Of a DNA stretch of 64,000 nt, positions 27,205-37,067 are shown one piece after another. Both the position numbers and the translations under genes were made by a program. The DNA is from Methylobacterium sp. NEAU K (GTDB lineage: Bacteria > Pseudomonadota > Alphaproteobacteria > Rhizobiales > Beijerinckiaceae), in contig NZ_JAUYZJ010000005.1 in NCBI RefSeq assembly GCF_030700285.1, positions 1 through 64,000 on the forward strand, written 5' to 3'. The first letter of the stretch is position 1. The number at the start of each line of letters is the position of its first letter. The notes beneath the pieces are model-generated. The model was not told the origin of the DNA. It was given only the letters and a program-made list of their open reading frames with translations, and searched no databases.

Positions 27205-28074
27205 ATGGAGTCCGGCCGGCGAATCGAGATGGCGCTGGATCGCGCCGTGGCCCATGCCGAGGCGCCGGGGGCGCCCCCGCTGCTGGCCGAGGCCCTGCGC
27301 TACGCCGTCTTTCCCGGCGGACACCGCATCCGGCCACGCCTGTGCCTGTCGGTGGCCCGAGCCTGCGGCAACGATGATCCCGCGGGCGCCACGGCGGCCG
27401 CCGCGGCGATCGAGCTTCTGCACTGCGCGTCCCTCGTCCACGACGACCTGCCCTGCTTCGACGACGCGCCCCTGCGCCGGCAGAAGCCCTCGGTCCATGT
27501 CGCTTTCGGCGAGCCGATCGCGGTGCTCACCGGCGACGCGCTGATCGTGCTCGCCTTCGAAACCCTGGCCCGAGACTGCGGCCGGCACTCGGATAGGTTG
27601 TGCCGGCTCGTCGGCCTCCTCGGCCGCGCGGCGGGCTCGCCCGCCGGCATCGCGGCCGGGCAGGCCTGGGAATCCGAGGCGCATATCAGCCTGAGCGATT
27701 ATCAGCAGGCCAAGACGGGCGCTCTGTTCGCCGCCGCGACCGTATCGGGCGCCGCTGCCGCGGGGGCCGAGCCGGAACCCTGGCGCCGCCTCGGCGAGTG
27801 CCTGGGCGAGGCCTATCAGGTCGCCGACGACCTGCGCGACGTCGCATGCCGACAGGAAGAGATCGGCAAGCCCGCCGGCCGGGACGCGACCCTCGGGCGT
27901 CCCAATGCCGCCGCGCTGCTGGGCACTGGGGGCGCCTTGGACCGCCTTGCTCGGCTCACCCGGGAGGCGGTCGCGGCGATCCCGGCCTGTCCCGGCATGG
28001 CTGACCTAACCGCCGAGATCGAGGCGCAGGCGCGGCTGTTCCTGCCCGCGAGCCTGCGGGCGGTGGCGGCCTGA
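27205..28074 (+). CDS. crtE: Geranylgeranyl diphosphate synthase
   Basis: Prenyltransferase adding isopentenyl units to make C20 diphosphate for carotenoids and the bacteriochlorophyll tail. The 289 residues carry the first aspartate-rich motif in LVHDDLPCFDDAPLRR (about 79-94) and the second in YQVADDLRDVACR (about 206-218), plus FPGGHRIRPRLCL. The spacing of two residues inside the first motif (DDxxxxD form) is that of bacterial enzymes of this group. ATG 27205 follows a strong GGGAGGGG ribosome site. Confidence 0.94.
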   Translation: MESGRRIEMALDRAVAHAEAPGAPPLLAEALRYAVFPGGHRIRPRLCLSVARACGNDDPAGATAAAAAIELLHCASLVHDDLPCFDDAPLRRQKPSVHVAFGEPIAVLTGDALIVLAFETLARDCGRHSDRLCRLVGLLGRAAGSPAGIAAGQAWESEAHISLSDYQQAKTGALFAAATVSGAAAAGAEPEPWRRLGECLGEAYQVADDLRDVACRQEEIGKPAGRDATLGRPNAAALLGTGGALDRLARLTREAVAAIPACPGMADLTAEIEAQARLFLPASLRAVAA

Positions 28075-28097
28075 CCGCCGGCTCCGTTCCCCGGGCG

Positions 28098-29225
28098 GTG
28101 ACAACACGGCCCGAAAAGCCCTCCCTCGGTGATCGCTGGCTCGGCTGGCGGAACCGTCTGGTGGCGAACCCACGCTTCCAGCGCTGGGCCGCGGGCTTCC
28201 CGCTCACCCGCGGAATCGCCCGCAGGAACACCCGGGCCCTGTTCGATCTCTGCGCCGGCTTCGTCTACGCGCAGGTACTGACGGCGTGCGTCCGCCTCGA
28301 CCTCTTCACCGTCCTGGCCGAAGGACCGCTCCCGCTCGACGCGCTGGCTCGGCGGCTGGATCTCCCGCCCGAAGGCGTGCGCCGGCTTATGCGCGCCGCC
28401 GAATCGCTCAAGCTGGTCCGAATGCTGCCGGGCGACCGATTCGGACTCGCCGATCTCGGCGCCGCACTCACCGGCAATCCCGGCATCGGCGCGATGATCG
28501 AGCACCACGCTCTGCTCTACGCCGACTTGGCGGATCCAGTGGCGCTGCTGCGCGGCCGGGCTGCGCCGACCCGGCTCTCGCGCTACTGGCCCTACGCCTC
28601 GGGCGAGACCGCGGATGCGGCGTCGGTGGCGCCCTACGGCGGCCTGATGGGCGCGTCGCAGTCGCTGATCGCCGACGACGTGCTCGATGCCTGCGACCTC
28701 TCGCAGACCCGGCACCTGATGGATGTCGGTGGCGGCGAGGGCGCGTTCCTGCAGGCCGTGGCTGCGCGCCATGCCGCTCCGCGCCTCACCCTGTTCGATC
28801 TCCCCGCCGTCGCCGACCGCGCCGCTGCCCGGCTCGCCCAGGCGGGGTTGGCTGAGCGGATCGCCTGTCGGGGCGGCAGCTTCCACGAGTCCCTGCCGGC
28901 CGGCGCCGACACGATCTCGCTGATCCGCATTGTCCACGATCACGATGATGGGCCGGCCCTGGCCTTGCTCGCGGCCGCGCACGCGGCGCTGCCGCCCGGC
29001 GGAACGCTGATTCTGGCCGAGCCAATGGCCGGCACGCCCGGCGCCGAGCCTGTCGGGGACGCGTATTTCGGCTTCTACCTCCTTGCCATGGGCTCGGGCC
29101 GGCCGCGCCGCGCCGAAGAACTCCACGGCATGCTGCGCGAGGCTGGGTTCGCGACCTCGCAAGAGCATCCGGTCCGCCGGCCGCTCCTGACGCGCCTCGT
29201 CGTCGCCAGGAAAGATGCCCCGTAA
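28098..29225 (+). CDS. crtF: Hydroxyneurosporene O-methyltransferase
   Basis: SAM-dependent enzyme methylating the 1-hydroxyl of acyclic carotenoids in the spirilloxanthin/spheroidene route. The 375 residues start at GTG 28098, 23 bases after crtE. The N-terminal dimerisation/winged-helix part has LPLDALARRLDLPPEGVRRL. The Rossmann part has MDVGGGEGAFLQAV (SAM motif I), LFDLPAVADRA, and IRIVHDHDDGPAL with the catalytic histidine region of plant-type O-methyltransferases. Gene order crtE-crtF-bchC matches known photosynthesis clusters. Confidence 0.9.
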   Translation: MTTRPEKPSLGDRWLGWRNRLVANPRFQRWAAGFPLTRGIARRNTRALFDLCAGFVYAQVLTACVRLDLFTVLAEGPLPLDALARRLDLPPEGVRRLMRAAESLKLVRMLPGDRFGLADLGAALTGNPGIGAMIEHHALLYADLADPVALLRGRAAPTRLSRYWPYASGETADAASVAPYGGLMGASQSLIADDVLDACDLSQTRHLMDVGGGEGAFLQAVAARHAAPRLTLFDLPAVADRAAARLAQAGLAERIACRGGSFHESLPAGADTISLIRIVHDHDDGPALALLAAAHAALPPGGTLILAEPMAGTPGAEPVGDAYFGFYLLAMGSGRPRRAEELHGMLREAGFATSQEHPVRRPLLTRLVVARKDAP

Positions 29226-29237
29226 AGTAATAATGAC

Positions 29238-29265
29238 TTGACGCTGAGATGTGTCCATTTAGGAT
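29238..29265 (+). promoter_or_regulatory. Candidate bchC promoter
   Basis: TTGACG (29238-29243) and TAGGAT (29260-29265) are 16 bases apart, a good -35/-10 pair. The PpsR-type palindrome begins in the spacer and covers the -10, as in described bchC promoters. This would give a start site near 29272 and a leader of about 50 bases to the bchC ATG. Confidence 0.55.
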
Positions 29266-29270
29266 GACAC
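29251..29270. promoter_or_regulatory. CrtJ/PpsR-type operator before bchC
   Basis: GTGTC-N10-GACAC with TGT at 29252-29254 and ACA at 29267-29269. The symmetry extends outward to ATGTGTC/GACACAT (29249-29272), the longest arms of the three operators in the window. Expected to control bchCXYZ-puf read-through. Confidence 0.85.
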
Positions 29271-29323
29271 ATAGCGGCTCCCACCGGCGAGAGTCGCAAC
29301 ACATAGGGCGGATCATTCCAGTC

Positions 29324-30262
29324 ATGGACGCTCTCGCAGTCATCCTCGAAAGCCCGAAGCACATGGCAGTGCAGCGCCTGCAGCTGACGCCCGCCGGCGA
29401 GGCTGATGCCGTCATTGCCGTGATGTGGAGCGGGATCAGCACCGGAACTGAACGCTTGCTCTGGTCCGGCCGCATGCCGCCTTTTCCCGGGATGGGGTAC
29501 CCGTTGGTGCCGGGCTACGAGTCCGTCGGCACCGTCATCGAGGCTGGTGCCGCATCGGCGGTCCGGGTCGGCCAGAGCGTGTTCGTTCCGGGGGCGCGGT
29601 GCTTCGGCCCGGTGCGTGGCCTGTTCGGTGGCGCCGCCTCGCATCTCGTCGCTCCGGCAGCGCGTCTCGTGCCGGTGGATCCGGCGCTGGGTGAGCGGTC
29701 CTGCCTGATCGCGCTGGCGGCGACCGCATACCGGGCGCTGGGCGGCCTTCGTGCCGGCGCCACGCCGCTCATCGTCGGGCACGGCGTGCTCGGGCGCCTG
29801 CTGGCGCGCTTGACGCTTGCGGCGGGTGCCGAGCCCACCGTGTGGGAGACGGATCCGGTCCGCCAGATCGGCGCATCCGGCTACGCGGTGCTCGCGCCGG
29901 AGAACGATCCCCGGCGCGACTACGCGGTGATCACCGATGTCAGCGGCGACGCGTCCGGCCTCGACGGCCTGATCGCCCGCTTGGCGCCCGGGGGCGAGAT
30001 CGTGCTCGCCGGCTTCTACGAGGCGCCGCTCTCCTTCGCGTTCCCCCCGGCCTTCATGCGCGAGGCCCGCATCCGGATCTCCGCCGAGTTCCGACCGGAG
30101 GACCTCGCAGCGGTTACGGCGCTCATCGATGGTGGCCGGCTCTCGCTCGACGGGCTGATCACACACCGCGTCCCGGCCGCACAGGCCCAGGACGCCTATC
30201 GCACCGCCTTCGCCGATCCCGCCTGCCTCAAGATGATCCTCGACTGGAGGGACGCCGCGTGA
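29324..30262 (+). CDS. bchC: 3-hydroxyethyl bacteriochlorophyllide a dehydrogenase
   Basis: Oxidises the 3-hydroxyethyl group to acetyl in late bacteriochlorophyll a synthesis. From ATG 29324 it has 312 residues of the medium-chain dehydrogenase fold, with WSGISTGTERLLWSGRMP, GYPLVPGYESVGTVIEAG and the nucleotide-binding IVGHGVLGRLLARL. It opens the bchCXYZ operon and its stop overlaps the bchX start as GTGA. An in-frame start at 29249 would fall within the PpsR operator and is rejected. Confidence 0.93.
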   Translation: MDALAVILESPKHMAVQRLQLTPAGEADAVIAVMWSGISTGTERLLWSGRMPPFPGMGYPLVPGYESVGTVIEAGAASAVRVGQSVFVPGARCFGPVRGLFGGAASHLVAPAARLVPVDPALGERSCLIALAATAYRALGGLRAGATPLIVGHGVLGRLLARLTLAAGAEPTVWETDPVRQIGASGYAVLAPENDPRRDYAVITDVSGDASGLDGLIARLAPGGEIVLAGFYEAPLSFAFPPAFMREARIRISAEFRPEDLAAVTALIDGGRLSLDGLITHRVPAAQAQDAYRTAFADPACLKMILDWRDAA

Positions 30263-31263
30263 ACGTTCAACTGAACAAGGCCGCCCTCAGCCAAGCCGCT
30301 CAGCTCCGCGCCGAGGCGGCGATCGAGCCTGATGCCGTCCCGACTGCACCGGTGAAGAAAGAAACGCAGATCATCGCGATCTACGGCAAGGGCGGCATCG
30401 GCAAGTCGTTCACGCTCGCCAATCTCAGCTACATGATGGCCCAGCAGGGCAAGAAGGTCCTGCTGATCGGCTGCGACCCGAAGAGCGACACGACCTCACT
30501 GCTGTTCGGCGGCAAGGCCTGCCCGACCATCATCGAGACGTCCACCAAGAAGAAGCTCGCCGGCGAGCCGGTGGCGATCGGCGACGTGTGCTTCAAGCGC
30601 GACGGCGTCTACGCCATGGAACTCGGCGGCCCGGAAGTCGGGCGCGGCTGCGGCGGCCGGGGCATCATCCACGGCTTCGAGTTGCTGGAGAAACTCGGCT
30701 TCCACGACTGGGGCTTCGACTTCGTCCTGCTGGACTTCCTGGGCGACGTCGTCTGCGGCGGCTTCGGCCTGCCGATCGCCCGGGACATGTGCCAAAAGGT
30801 CATCGTCGTCGGGTCGAACGATCTGCAGTCGCTCTACGTCGCCAACAACGTCTGCTCGGCGGTCGAATATTTCCGCAAGCTGGGCGGTAATGTCGGCGTC
30901 GGCGGCCTCGTGATCAACAAGGACGACGGCACCGGCGAGGCCCAAGCCTTCGCGGAGGCCGCCGGCATCCCGGTCCTGGCTTCGATCCCGGCCGACGACG
31001 ACATCCGCCGCAAGAGCGCCAACTACGAGATCATCGGCCGGCCGGAGAGCCGCTGGGGCAGCCTGTTCTCGGATCTGGCCGCCAACGTCGCCGACGCCGC
31101 GCCGCACCGGCCGACGCCGCTCACGCAGGATGGGCTGCTCGGTCTGTTCTCCAGCGACGTCACGGGCCGCGACGTGGTGCTGGTGCCTGCGACCCACGAG
31201 GATATGTGCGGCATCGCCCACGTGTCCAAGCCGTCCCTCGAAGTCGTCTACGACGAGGTCTGA
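30259..31263 (+). CDS. bchX: Chlorophyllide a reductase iron protein subunit X
   Basis: ATP-dependent reductase component, homologous to nitrogenase iron protein, that passes electrons to BchYZ for reduction of ring B of chlorophyllide. The 334 residues start at GTG 30259. The P-loop is YGKGGIGKSFTLANL, followed by LIGCDPKSDTTSLL. The 4Fe-4S ligand cysteines are in GRGCGGRGI and DVVCGGFGLPI. The N terminus has a roughly 35-residue extension before the P-loop, usual for BchX and absent in BchL. Confidence 0.96.
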   Translation: MNVQLNKAALSQAAQLRAEAAIEPDAVPTAPVKKETQIIAIYGKGGIGKSFTLANLSYMMAQQGKKVLLIGCDPKSDTTSLLFGGKACPTIIETSTKKKLAGEPVAIGDVCFKRDGVYAMELGGPEVGRGCGGRGIIHGFELLEKLGFHDWGFDFVLLDFLGDVVCGGFGLPIARDMCQKVIVVGSNDLQSLYVANNVCSAVEYFRKLGGNVGVGGLVINKDDGTGEAQAFAEAAGIPVLASIPADDDIRRKSANYEIIGRPESRWGSLFSDLAANVADAAPHRPTPLTQDGLLGLFSSDVTGRDVVLVPATHEDMCGIAHVSKPSLEVVYDEV

Positions 31264-31266
31264 GGC

Positions 31267-32796
31267 ATGGCCGTCTCCCTCGACATCACTGATCTGCGGG
31301 CCCGCCAGGCGGCTGCTCCGATCGATCGCGCCGCCACCGAGGGCGACGGGCTCGGCTGCCATGCCGGCAAGGACGCGATGCGGGCGGCCGCGGAAGCCGC
31401 CGGAATGTCCGAGACCCTGGCACAGCTGCGGAGCGACTATCCGCAGGGCCCGCACGACCAGCCGCAGAGCATGTGCCCGGCCTTCGGCTCGCTCCGGGTC
31501 GGCCTGCGCATGCGCCGGACCGCCACGATCCTCTCCGGATCGGCCTGCTGCGTCTACGGCCTGACCTTCACGTCGCACTTCTATGGGGCGCGTCGCAGCG
31601 TCGGCTACGTGCCGTTCAATTCGGAGACTTTGGTCACCGGCAAGCTGTTCGAGGACATCCGCGAGGCGGTCCACGCCACCGCGAAGCCGGACGATTACGA
31701 CGCGGTCGTGGTCATCAATCTCTGCGTGCCGACAGCATCCGGTGTGCCCCTCCGGCTCCTCCCGAAGCAGATCGACGGCGTCCGGGTCATCGGCATCGAC
31801 GTGCCGGGCTTCGGGGTTCCGACCCACGCCGAAGCCAAGGACGTGCTCGCCGGCGCGATGCTCAAGGTCGCCCGCTCGGAAGCCGAGCAGGGGCCGGTGG
31901 CGGCGCCCCGCGGCGGCCGCTCGGAACGCCCGAGCGTGGCGCTCCTCGGTGAAGTCTTCCCCGCCGATCCGGTGGTGATCGGAGCCCTGTTGGAGCCGCT
32001 GGGCCTCGCGGCCGGGCCGGTAGTCCCAACCCGCGAGTGGCGCGAACTCTACGCGGCGCTCGACTGCACCGCCGTGGCGGCGATCCACCCGTTCTACACC
32101 GCCTCGATCCGCGAATTTGAGGCTGCAGGCCGGCCAGTGGTCGGCTCCGCTCCGGTCGGTGTCGACGGCACCGCCGATTGGCTCGACCGAATCGGCGACG
32201 CCTGCGGTGTCGCCCGCGCCACCGTAGAGGCGGCCAAGAACCGGATTCTTCCGGGCATCCGCGGGGCGCTCGCCGCCATGCCGATCAAGGGCCGGATCAC
32301 GCTCTCGGGCTACGAGGGTTCTGAACTGCTGGTGGCTCGCCTCCTGGTCGAGAGCGGCGCTGAAGTCCCCTATGTCGGCACCGCCTGCCCGCGCACGCCG
32401 TGGTCCGAAGCCGATCGGGACTGGCTGGAATCCCGGGGCACCGAGGTCCGCTATCGCGCCTCGCTGGAGGACGACCTCTTCGCCCTCGATTCGCTGAAGC
32501 CCGACCTCGCCATCGGCACGACCCCGGTGGTGCAGCGGGCCAAGGAGCGCGGCACCCCGGCGCTCTACTTCACCAACCTGATCTCGGCGCGTCCGCTCAT
32601 GGGCGCGGCCGGTGCGGGGTCGCTCGCGACGGTGATCAATGCGGCGCTGGCCAACAAGCCGCGCTTCGACGCCATGCGCGACTTCTTCGAGGGCGTCGGC
32701 ACCGGTTACGCCGCGGGCGTCTGGCAGGAGGTTCCGCAGCGGCGGCAGGGGCCAAAGATAGAGGGCCCGAAGAAGCCGATCGGGGAGATGGCGTGA
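31267..32796 (+). CDS. bchY: Chlorophyllide a reductase subunit Y
   Basis: Catalytic-component subunit of chlorophyllide oxidoreductase, 509 residues, related to nitrogenase NifD. Cysteine-bearing segments include [30 protein letters not shown] and [15 protein letters not shown], which carry the interfacial 4Fe-4S ligands with BchZ. It begins three bases after the bchX stop; its stop overlaps the bchZ start as TGATG. Confidence 0.95.
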   Translation: MAVSLDITDLRARQAAAPIDRAATEGDGLGCHAGKDAMRAAAEAAGMSETLAQLRSDYPQGPHDQPQSMCPAFGSLRVGLRMRRTATILSGSACCVYGLTFTSHFYGARRSVGYVPFNSETLVTGKLFEDIREAVHATAKPDDYDAVVVINLCVPTASGVPLRLLPKQIDGVRVIGIDVPGFGVPTHAEAKDVLAGAMLKVARSEAEQGPVAAPRGGRSERPSVALLGEVFPADPVVIGALLEPLGLAAGPVVPTREWRELYAALDCTAVAAIHPFYTASIREFEAAGRPVVGSAPVGVDGTADWLDRIGDACGVARATVEAAKNRILPGIRGALAAMPIKGRITLSGYEGSELLVARLLVESGAEVPYVGTACPRTPWSEADRDWLESRGTEVRYRASLEDDLFALDSLKPDLAIGTTPVVQRAKERGTPALYFTNLISARPLMGAAGAGSLATVINAALANKPRFDAMRDFFEGVGTGYAAGVWQEVPQRRQGPKIEGPKKPIGEMA

Positions 32797-34262
32797 TGCT
32801 GATCCTCGATCACGACAGGGCCGGCGGCTACTGGGGCGCGGTCTACGTCTTCACGGCGATCAAGGGCCTGCAGGTCGTCATCGACGGTCCGGTCGGCTGC
32901 GAGAACCTGCCGGTGACCTCGGTGCTGCACTACACCGACGCGCTGCCGCCGCACGAGCTGCCGATCGTCGTAACGGGACTCGCCGAAGAGGAACTCGGCC
33001 GTCACGGAACCGAGGGCGCGATGAAGCGCGCCCACGCCACGCTCGATCCGGGCCAGCCCAGCGTGGTGGTCACCGGCTCGATCGCCGAGATGATCGGCGG
33101 CGGCGTGACGCCCGAGGGCACCGGCCTGCAGCGGTTCCTGCCGCGCACCATCGACGAGGACCAGTGGCAGGCTGCCGACCGGGCGATTCGCTGGCTCTGG
33201 CAGGAATACGGCGCCAAGAAATTCGCCAAGACCGGCATCCCGGCCCGGACTGAGCGCAAAGCCGGCGAGCGCCCGCGGGTGAACATCATCGGCCCGGCCT
33301 ACGGCACCTTCAACATGCCCTCGGACCTCGCCGAGATCCGCCGGCTCGTGGAGGGCATCGGCGCCGAGGTCAACCTCACCTTCCCGCTGGGCTCGCACCT
33401 CGCGGACGTCCCCAAGCTCGTCAACGCCGACGCCAATATCTGCCTCTACCGCGAGTTCGGGCGCCTGCTCTGCGAGGCCCTCGAGCGGCCCTACCTGCAG
33501 GCGCCGATCGGGATCCTATCGACCACCAAGTTCCTGCGCTCTCTCGGCCAGATCCTGGGCCTCGACCCGGAGCCGTTCATCGAGCGCGAGCGCCACACGA
33601 CGATCAAGCCTGTCTGGGACCTCTGGCGGTCGGTGACGCAGGATTTCTTCGGCACGGCGAGCTTCGGCATCGTTGCCACCGAGACCTATGCCCGCGGGGT
33701 CCGCCACTTCCTCGAAGACGAGATGGGCCTGCCCTGTCACTTCGCCTTCGGCCGATCCGCCGGGCTGAAGCCCGACAACGATGCGGTTCGTGCCGCGGTG
33801 ACGCACAGGCCGCCCCTGGTGCTGTTCGGCTCGTTCAACGAGCGGATGTACCTCGCGGAGTGCGGGGCCCGTGCGACCTACATCCCGGCCTCGTTCCCCG
33901 GGGCGATCATCCGGCGGCACACCGGCACGCCGTTCATGGGCTACGCCGGGGCGACCTACCTGGTGCAGGAGGTCTGCAACGCGCTGTTCGACACCCTCTT
34001 CCACATCCTGCCGCTCGCCCGCGACATGGACAAGGTCGAGGCCACGCCGGCGCGCCAGCACCGCGAACTGCCCTGGGACGAAGCGGCCCGGCAGGCGCTC
34101 GACGCCCTGGTCGAGGCGCAGCCGGTCCTGGCCCGGATCTCCGCCGCCAAGCGCTTGCGCGACGCGGCCGAGCGCGCCGCCCGCACCGCAGAATCCGCCG
34201 CCGTCGCGCCCGCCCACGTGGCGCGCGCCCGGGCCGATCTCGCCGGGGGAGTCCCCGCATGA
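32796..34262 (+). CDS. bchZ: Chlorophyllide a reductase subunit Z
   Basis: NifK-like partner of BchY, 488 residues from ATG 32796 (GTG 32793 is possible). It has the ligand region [33 protein letters not shown] and the C-terminal [20 protein letters not shown] followed by LPLARDMD. The long frame open upstream of 32796 is the shadow of bchY. The gene runs into pufQ without a terminator, so bch-to-puf read-through is likely. Confidence 0.95.
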   Translation: MLILDHDRAGGYWGAVYVFTAIKGLQVVIDGPVGCENLPVTSVLHYTDALPPHELPIVVTGLAEEELGRHGTEGAMKRAHATLDPGQPSVVVTGSIAEMIGGGVTPEGTGLQRFLPRTIDEDQWQAADRAIRWLWQEYGAKKFAKTGIPARTERKAGERPRVNIIGPAYGTFNMPSDLAEIRRLVEGIGAEVNLTFPLGSHLADVPKLVNADANICLYREFGRLLCEALERPYLQAPIGILSTTKFLRSLGQILGLDPEPFIERERHTTIKPVWDLWRSVTQDFFGTASFGIVATETYARGVRHFLEDEMGLPCHFAFGRSAGLKPDNDAVRAAVTHRPPLVLFGSFNERMYLAECGARATYIPASFPGAIIRRHTGTPFMGYAGATYLVQEVCNALFDTLFHILPLARDMDKVEATPARQHRELPWDEAARQALDALVEAQPVLARISAAKRLRDAAERAARTAESAAVAPAHVARARADLAGGVPA

Positions 34263-34296
34263 GCCACCTTCCCCTTCACCCCGAGGAGACCTGACG

Positions 34297-34518
34297 ATGC
34301 GAACGATGGTCCCGACCGCGCGCCTGCACCAGGACGCGTTCCAGTTCCGGCTCATCCTGGCCGCGACGTACCCATTCTTCCTCGCCGCAGCCGCGCTCGG
34401 ACGCTTCAGGCCGGCCCGCGACTCATCCCGCTCCGGAATGGTCACGGCCCCCCGTTCGGTTTTCGGCGAGGCGCGCGCCATGGCGGTGCAGGCGATCCCC
34501 TTCGCGTTCATGGGCTGA
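34297..34518 (+). CDS. pufQ: PufQ, photosynthetic-complex assembly protein
   Basis: A 73-residue membrane protein with a single hydrophobic helix, FRLILAATYPFFLAAAALGRF (about residues 17-37), the PufQ signature near its centre. PufQ promotes bacteriochlorophyll formation and LH1 assembly in Rhodobacter. The ATG follows GAGGAG at proper spacing, 34 bases after bchZ. Order bchZ-pufQ-pufB is the classical superoperon. Confidence 0.82.
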   Translation: MRTMVPTARLHQDAFQFRLILAATYPFFLAAAALGRFRPARDSSRSGMVTAPRSVFGEARAMAVQAIPFAFMG

Positions 34519-34643
34519 CTGGCCCTGCTCGAGATACTTCCGTCCGGTGACGCGGGGGAAGTCAGGCCGTGACCGCCCAGGGCGCCACGGCGGAACCCGT
34601 CGCGCTTCGCGGGAAGCGCGGCCAACACACGGAGGTCTGAACG

Positions 34644-34880
34644 ATGGCCGGTGGACCCATTGCAACAGAAAGACCGAGCAGCCTGTCCGGGCTGACGGAA
34701 CCGGAAGCCAAGGAGTTCCACGCGATCTTCCTGACGAGCTTCCTCATTTTCACGGCGATTGCCGTGGTCGCCCACATCCTCGTCTGGATGTGGCGCCCGT
34801 GGCTTCCCGGACCGCAGGGCTACGCCTCTCTCGAGGGCGTCACCGATGCGGCCCGCGCCCTCGTCACGATGATCGGCTGA
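34644..34880 (+). CDS. pufB: Light-harvesting LH1 beta subunit
   Basis: Inner-antenna polypeptide of 78 residues binding bacteriochlorophyll a. One helix, [20 protein letters not shown] (29-48), contains the bacteriochlorophyll ligand His44, with the earlier conserved His26 in EFHAIF and the aromatic [13 protein letters not shown]-terminal to it. The protein is longer than usual LH1 beta because of an extra C-terminal stretch of about 20 residues. A strong GGAGGT ribosome site precedes the ATG. Confidence 0.93.
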   Translation: MAGGPIATERPSSLSGLTEPEAKEFHAIFLTSFLIFTAIAVVAHILVWMWRPWLPGPQGYASLEGVTDAARALVTMIG

Positions 34881-34890
34881 GGAGGATCGG

Positions 34891-35079
34891 ATGCACAAGG
34901 TCTGGTTGTTGTTCGATCCGCGGCGCACGCTGGTGGCTCTGTTCACCTTTCTCTTCATCCTGGCGCTGCTGATCCATTTCATCCTGCTCTCGACCGACCG
35001 GTTCAACTGGCTGGAAGGTCCGAAGGTCAACAAGGCCGCGAGCAACATCACGCTCGTTCTGCCGAGCCTGCCCGCCTGA
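34891..35079 (+). CDS. pufA: Light-harvesting LH1 alpha subunit
   Basis: A 62-residue antenna polypeptide pairing with Puf[13 protein letters not shown] at the N terminus is typical of LH1 alpha. The helix [17 protein letters not shown] holds the bacteriochlorophyll ligand His29, and Trp40 lies eleven residues on, as needed for the hydrogen bond in B875-type antennae. It starts 10 bases after the pufB stop with a GGAGGA ribosome site. Confidence 0.94.
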   Translation: MHKVWLLFDPRRTLVALFTFLFILALLIHFILLSTDRFNWLEGPKVNKAASNITLVLPSLPA

Positions 35080-35091
35080 GGCGGGCCGGTC

Positions 35092-35121
35092 GGGACCGCG
35101 GCGCGCGAGGGCCGCGGTCCC
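35092..35121 (+). terminator. Intercistronic pufA-pufL hairpin
   Basis: Perfect 11-base inverted repeat GGGACCGCGGC (35092-35102) / GCCGCGGTCCC (35111-35121) with an eight-base loop. In Rhodobacter an equivalent hairpin protects the pufBA mRNA 3' end and sets the antenna-to-reaction-centre ratio. There is no U-tract, so stabilisation or processing is more likely than full termination. Confidence 0.8.
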
Positions 35122-35159
35122 ACACCATGAATTCCCGACCGGGCTGAGGAGGTGCCGCC

Positions 35160-35984
35160 ATGGCGATGCTGAGCTTTGAGCGAAAGTACAGGATCCGCGG
35201 CGGTACGCTGCTCGGCGGCGACCTGTTTGACTTCTGGATCGGACCGTTCTTCGTCGGATTCTTCGGGGTCACCGGATTGTTCTTCACGGTGCTCGGCACC
35301 GCGCTGGTGGTCTACGGCGCCGCGATCGGGCCGACCTGGAACGTCTGGCAGATCAACATCGCGCCCCCGGACATCAGCTACGGGCTGAAGCTCGCCCCGC
35401 TCAAGGAGGGCGGCCTCTGGCAGATCATCACGATGTGCGCCCTGGGCTCGTTCCTGTCCTGGATGATGCGCGAGGTCGAGATCTGCCGGAAGCTCGGCAT
35501 CGGCTACCATGTTCCGGCGGCCTTCGGCATGGCGATCTTCGCCTACTTTACCCTGGTGGTTGTCCGCCCGTTCCTGATGGGCGCCTGGGGCTACGGGTTT
35601 CCCTACGGCATCCTCAGCCACCTCGATTGGGTATCCAACACCGGATACCAGTATCTACACTTTCACTACAATCCAGCGCACATGCTGGCTGTCTCGTTCT
35701 TCTTCACGACGACCTTGGCGCTGGCGATGCACGGCGGCCTGATCCTCGCGGCGACCAACCCGAAGAAGGGCGAGACGGTGAGGACGCCGGAGCACGAGGA
35801 CACCTTCTTCCGCGACACGATCGGCTACTCGATCGGCACGCTGGGCATCCACCGGCTCGGCCTGTTCCTGGCTCTGTCGGCCGGCTTCTGGAGCGCGGTC
35901 TGCATCGTGATCAGCGGGCCGTTCTGGACGCAGGGCTGGCCGCAATGGTGGGGCTGGTGGCTCAACCTGCCGGTCTGGCGCTGA
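35160..35984 (+). CDS. pufL: Reaction centre L subunit
   Basis: Core photosynthetic reaction-centre protein, 274 residues, five transmembrane helices. It begins [20 protein letters not shown] and carries [16 protein letters not shown] (helix A) and [20 protein letters not shown]. The helix D-E region includes [20 protein letters not shown] with the bacteriochlorophyll and iron-ligand histidine pattern, and it ends in [21 protein letters not shown] ribosome site precedes the ATG. Confidence 0.96.
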   Translation: MAMLSFERKYRIRGGTLLGGDLFDFWIGPFFVGFFGVTGLFFTVLGTALVVYGAAIGPTWNVWQINIAPPDISYGLKLAPLKEGGLWQIITMCALGSFLSWMMREVEICRKLGIGYHVPAAFGMAIFAYFTLVVVRPFLMGAWGYGFPYGILSHLDWVSNTGYQYLHFHYNPAHMLAVSFFFTTTLALAMHGGLILAATNPKKGETVRTPEHEDTFFRDTIGYSIGTLGIHRLGLFLALSAGFWSAVCIVISGPFWTQGWPQWWGWWLNLPVWR

Positions 35985-36076
35985 TATCGGGGCCCCGCGC
36001 GCGACGCGGGGCGGAGAAGAAACCACACGGCTGAGGCGGGCTTCCGCCTCGCGCAGCTCACCGGGGAGTGCGGGCG

Positions 36077-37057
36077 ATGGCCTACTACCAGAACATCTTC
36101 ACGCAGGTTCAGGTCCGCCCAATCAAGCCGGAGAACGGCGTTCCGGTCGAGGTCGACGACCGGGTCGGGAAGCCGTTCAACAGCTACCTGTTCGGGCTCA
36201 TCGGCAACAGTCAGGTCGGGCCGATCTACATCGGGTACATCGCGGCCCTGTCGATGGTCTGCGGACTGATCGCCTTCGAGATCATCGGGCTCAACATGTG
36301 GGCCTCGGTGAACTGGGATCCGGTGCAGTTCGTCCGGCAATTGCCGTGGCTCGCCCTGGAGCCGCCCCTTCCGAAATACGGGTTGAAGATCCTGCCGCCG
36401 CTCAACGAGGGTGGCTGGTGGCTGATCGCCGGCTTCTTCCTCACGACGGCGATCCTGCTGTGGTGGGTCCACCTCTACCGCCGGGCGCGCGCGCTCGGTC
36501 TCGGCACCCACGTGCCGTGGGCGTTCGCGTCGGCGATCTGGCTCTACCTCGTCCTGGGCTTCATCCGGCCGATCATGATGGGGTCGTGGTCCGAGGCGGT
36601 GCCGTTCGGGATCTTCCCGCACCTCGATTGGACCGCGGCCTTCTCGCTTCGCTACGGAAACCTCTTCTACAACCCGTTCCACATGCTCTCGATCACGTTC
36701 CTCTACGGATCGACGCTTCTGTTCGCCATGCACGGGGGCACGATCCTGGCCTGCTCACGCTACGGCGCGGACCGTGAGATCGACCAGATCGTCGACCGCG
36801 GCACGGCCACCGAGCGCGCCGCCCTGTTCTGGCGCTGGACCATGGGCTTCAATGCCACGATGGAATCGATCCACCGGTGGGCGTGGTGGTTCGCGGTGCT
36901 GACGACGCTCACCGGCGGCATCGGCATCCTGCTCACCGGCACAGTCGTGGACAACTGGTACCTCTGGGCGGTCAAGCACGGCGTCGCGCCGTCCTACCCG
37001 CAAGTCTACGGGCCGATCGTCGATCCCGCCCATCTCGCACCCGCCGTCAGGCCGTGA
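36077..37057 (+). CDS. pufM: Reaction centre M subunit
   Basis: Second core subunit, 326 residues from ATG 36077 after GGGGAG; the GTG at 36068 is rejected because it would overlap that site. Features are [40 protein letters not shown], and [20 protein letters not shown] followed by [13 protein letters not shown] with the special-pair and iron ligands. The C-terminal extension ([16 protein letters not shown]) is the docking tail found when a tetraheme PufC is present. Confidence 0.96.
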   Translation: MAYYQNIFTQVQVRPIKPENGVPVEVDDRVGKPFNSYLFGLIGNSQVGPIYIGYIAALSMVCGLIAFEIIGLNMWASVNWDPVQFVRQLPWLALEPPLPKYGLKILPPLNEGGWWLIAGFFLTTAILLWWVHLYRRARALGLGTHVPWAFASAIWLYLVLGFIRPIMMGSWSEAVPFGIFPHLDWTAAFSLRYGNLFYNPFHMLSITFLYGSTLLFAMHGGTILACSRYGADREIDQIVDRGTATERAALFWRWTMGFNATMESIHRWAWWFAVLTTLTGGIGILLTGTVVDNWYLWAVKHGVAPSYPQVYGPIVDPAHLAPAVRP

Positions 37058-37067
37058 GGAGTCCGTC

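Noticed and set aside
30496-32088. 530-aa open frame on the minus strand
   Set aside because: Fully antisense to bchX and bchY, which have clear catalytic motifs.
34259-34294. 11-codon ORF overlapping the bchZ stop as ATGA
   Set aside because: It spans the pufQ ribosome site; more likely a chance frame than a leader peptide.
33516-35621. 701-aa open frame on the minus strand
   Set aside because: Antisense to bchZ, pufQ, pufB, pufA and part of pufL; no domain visible.
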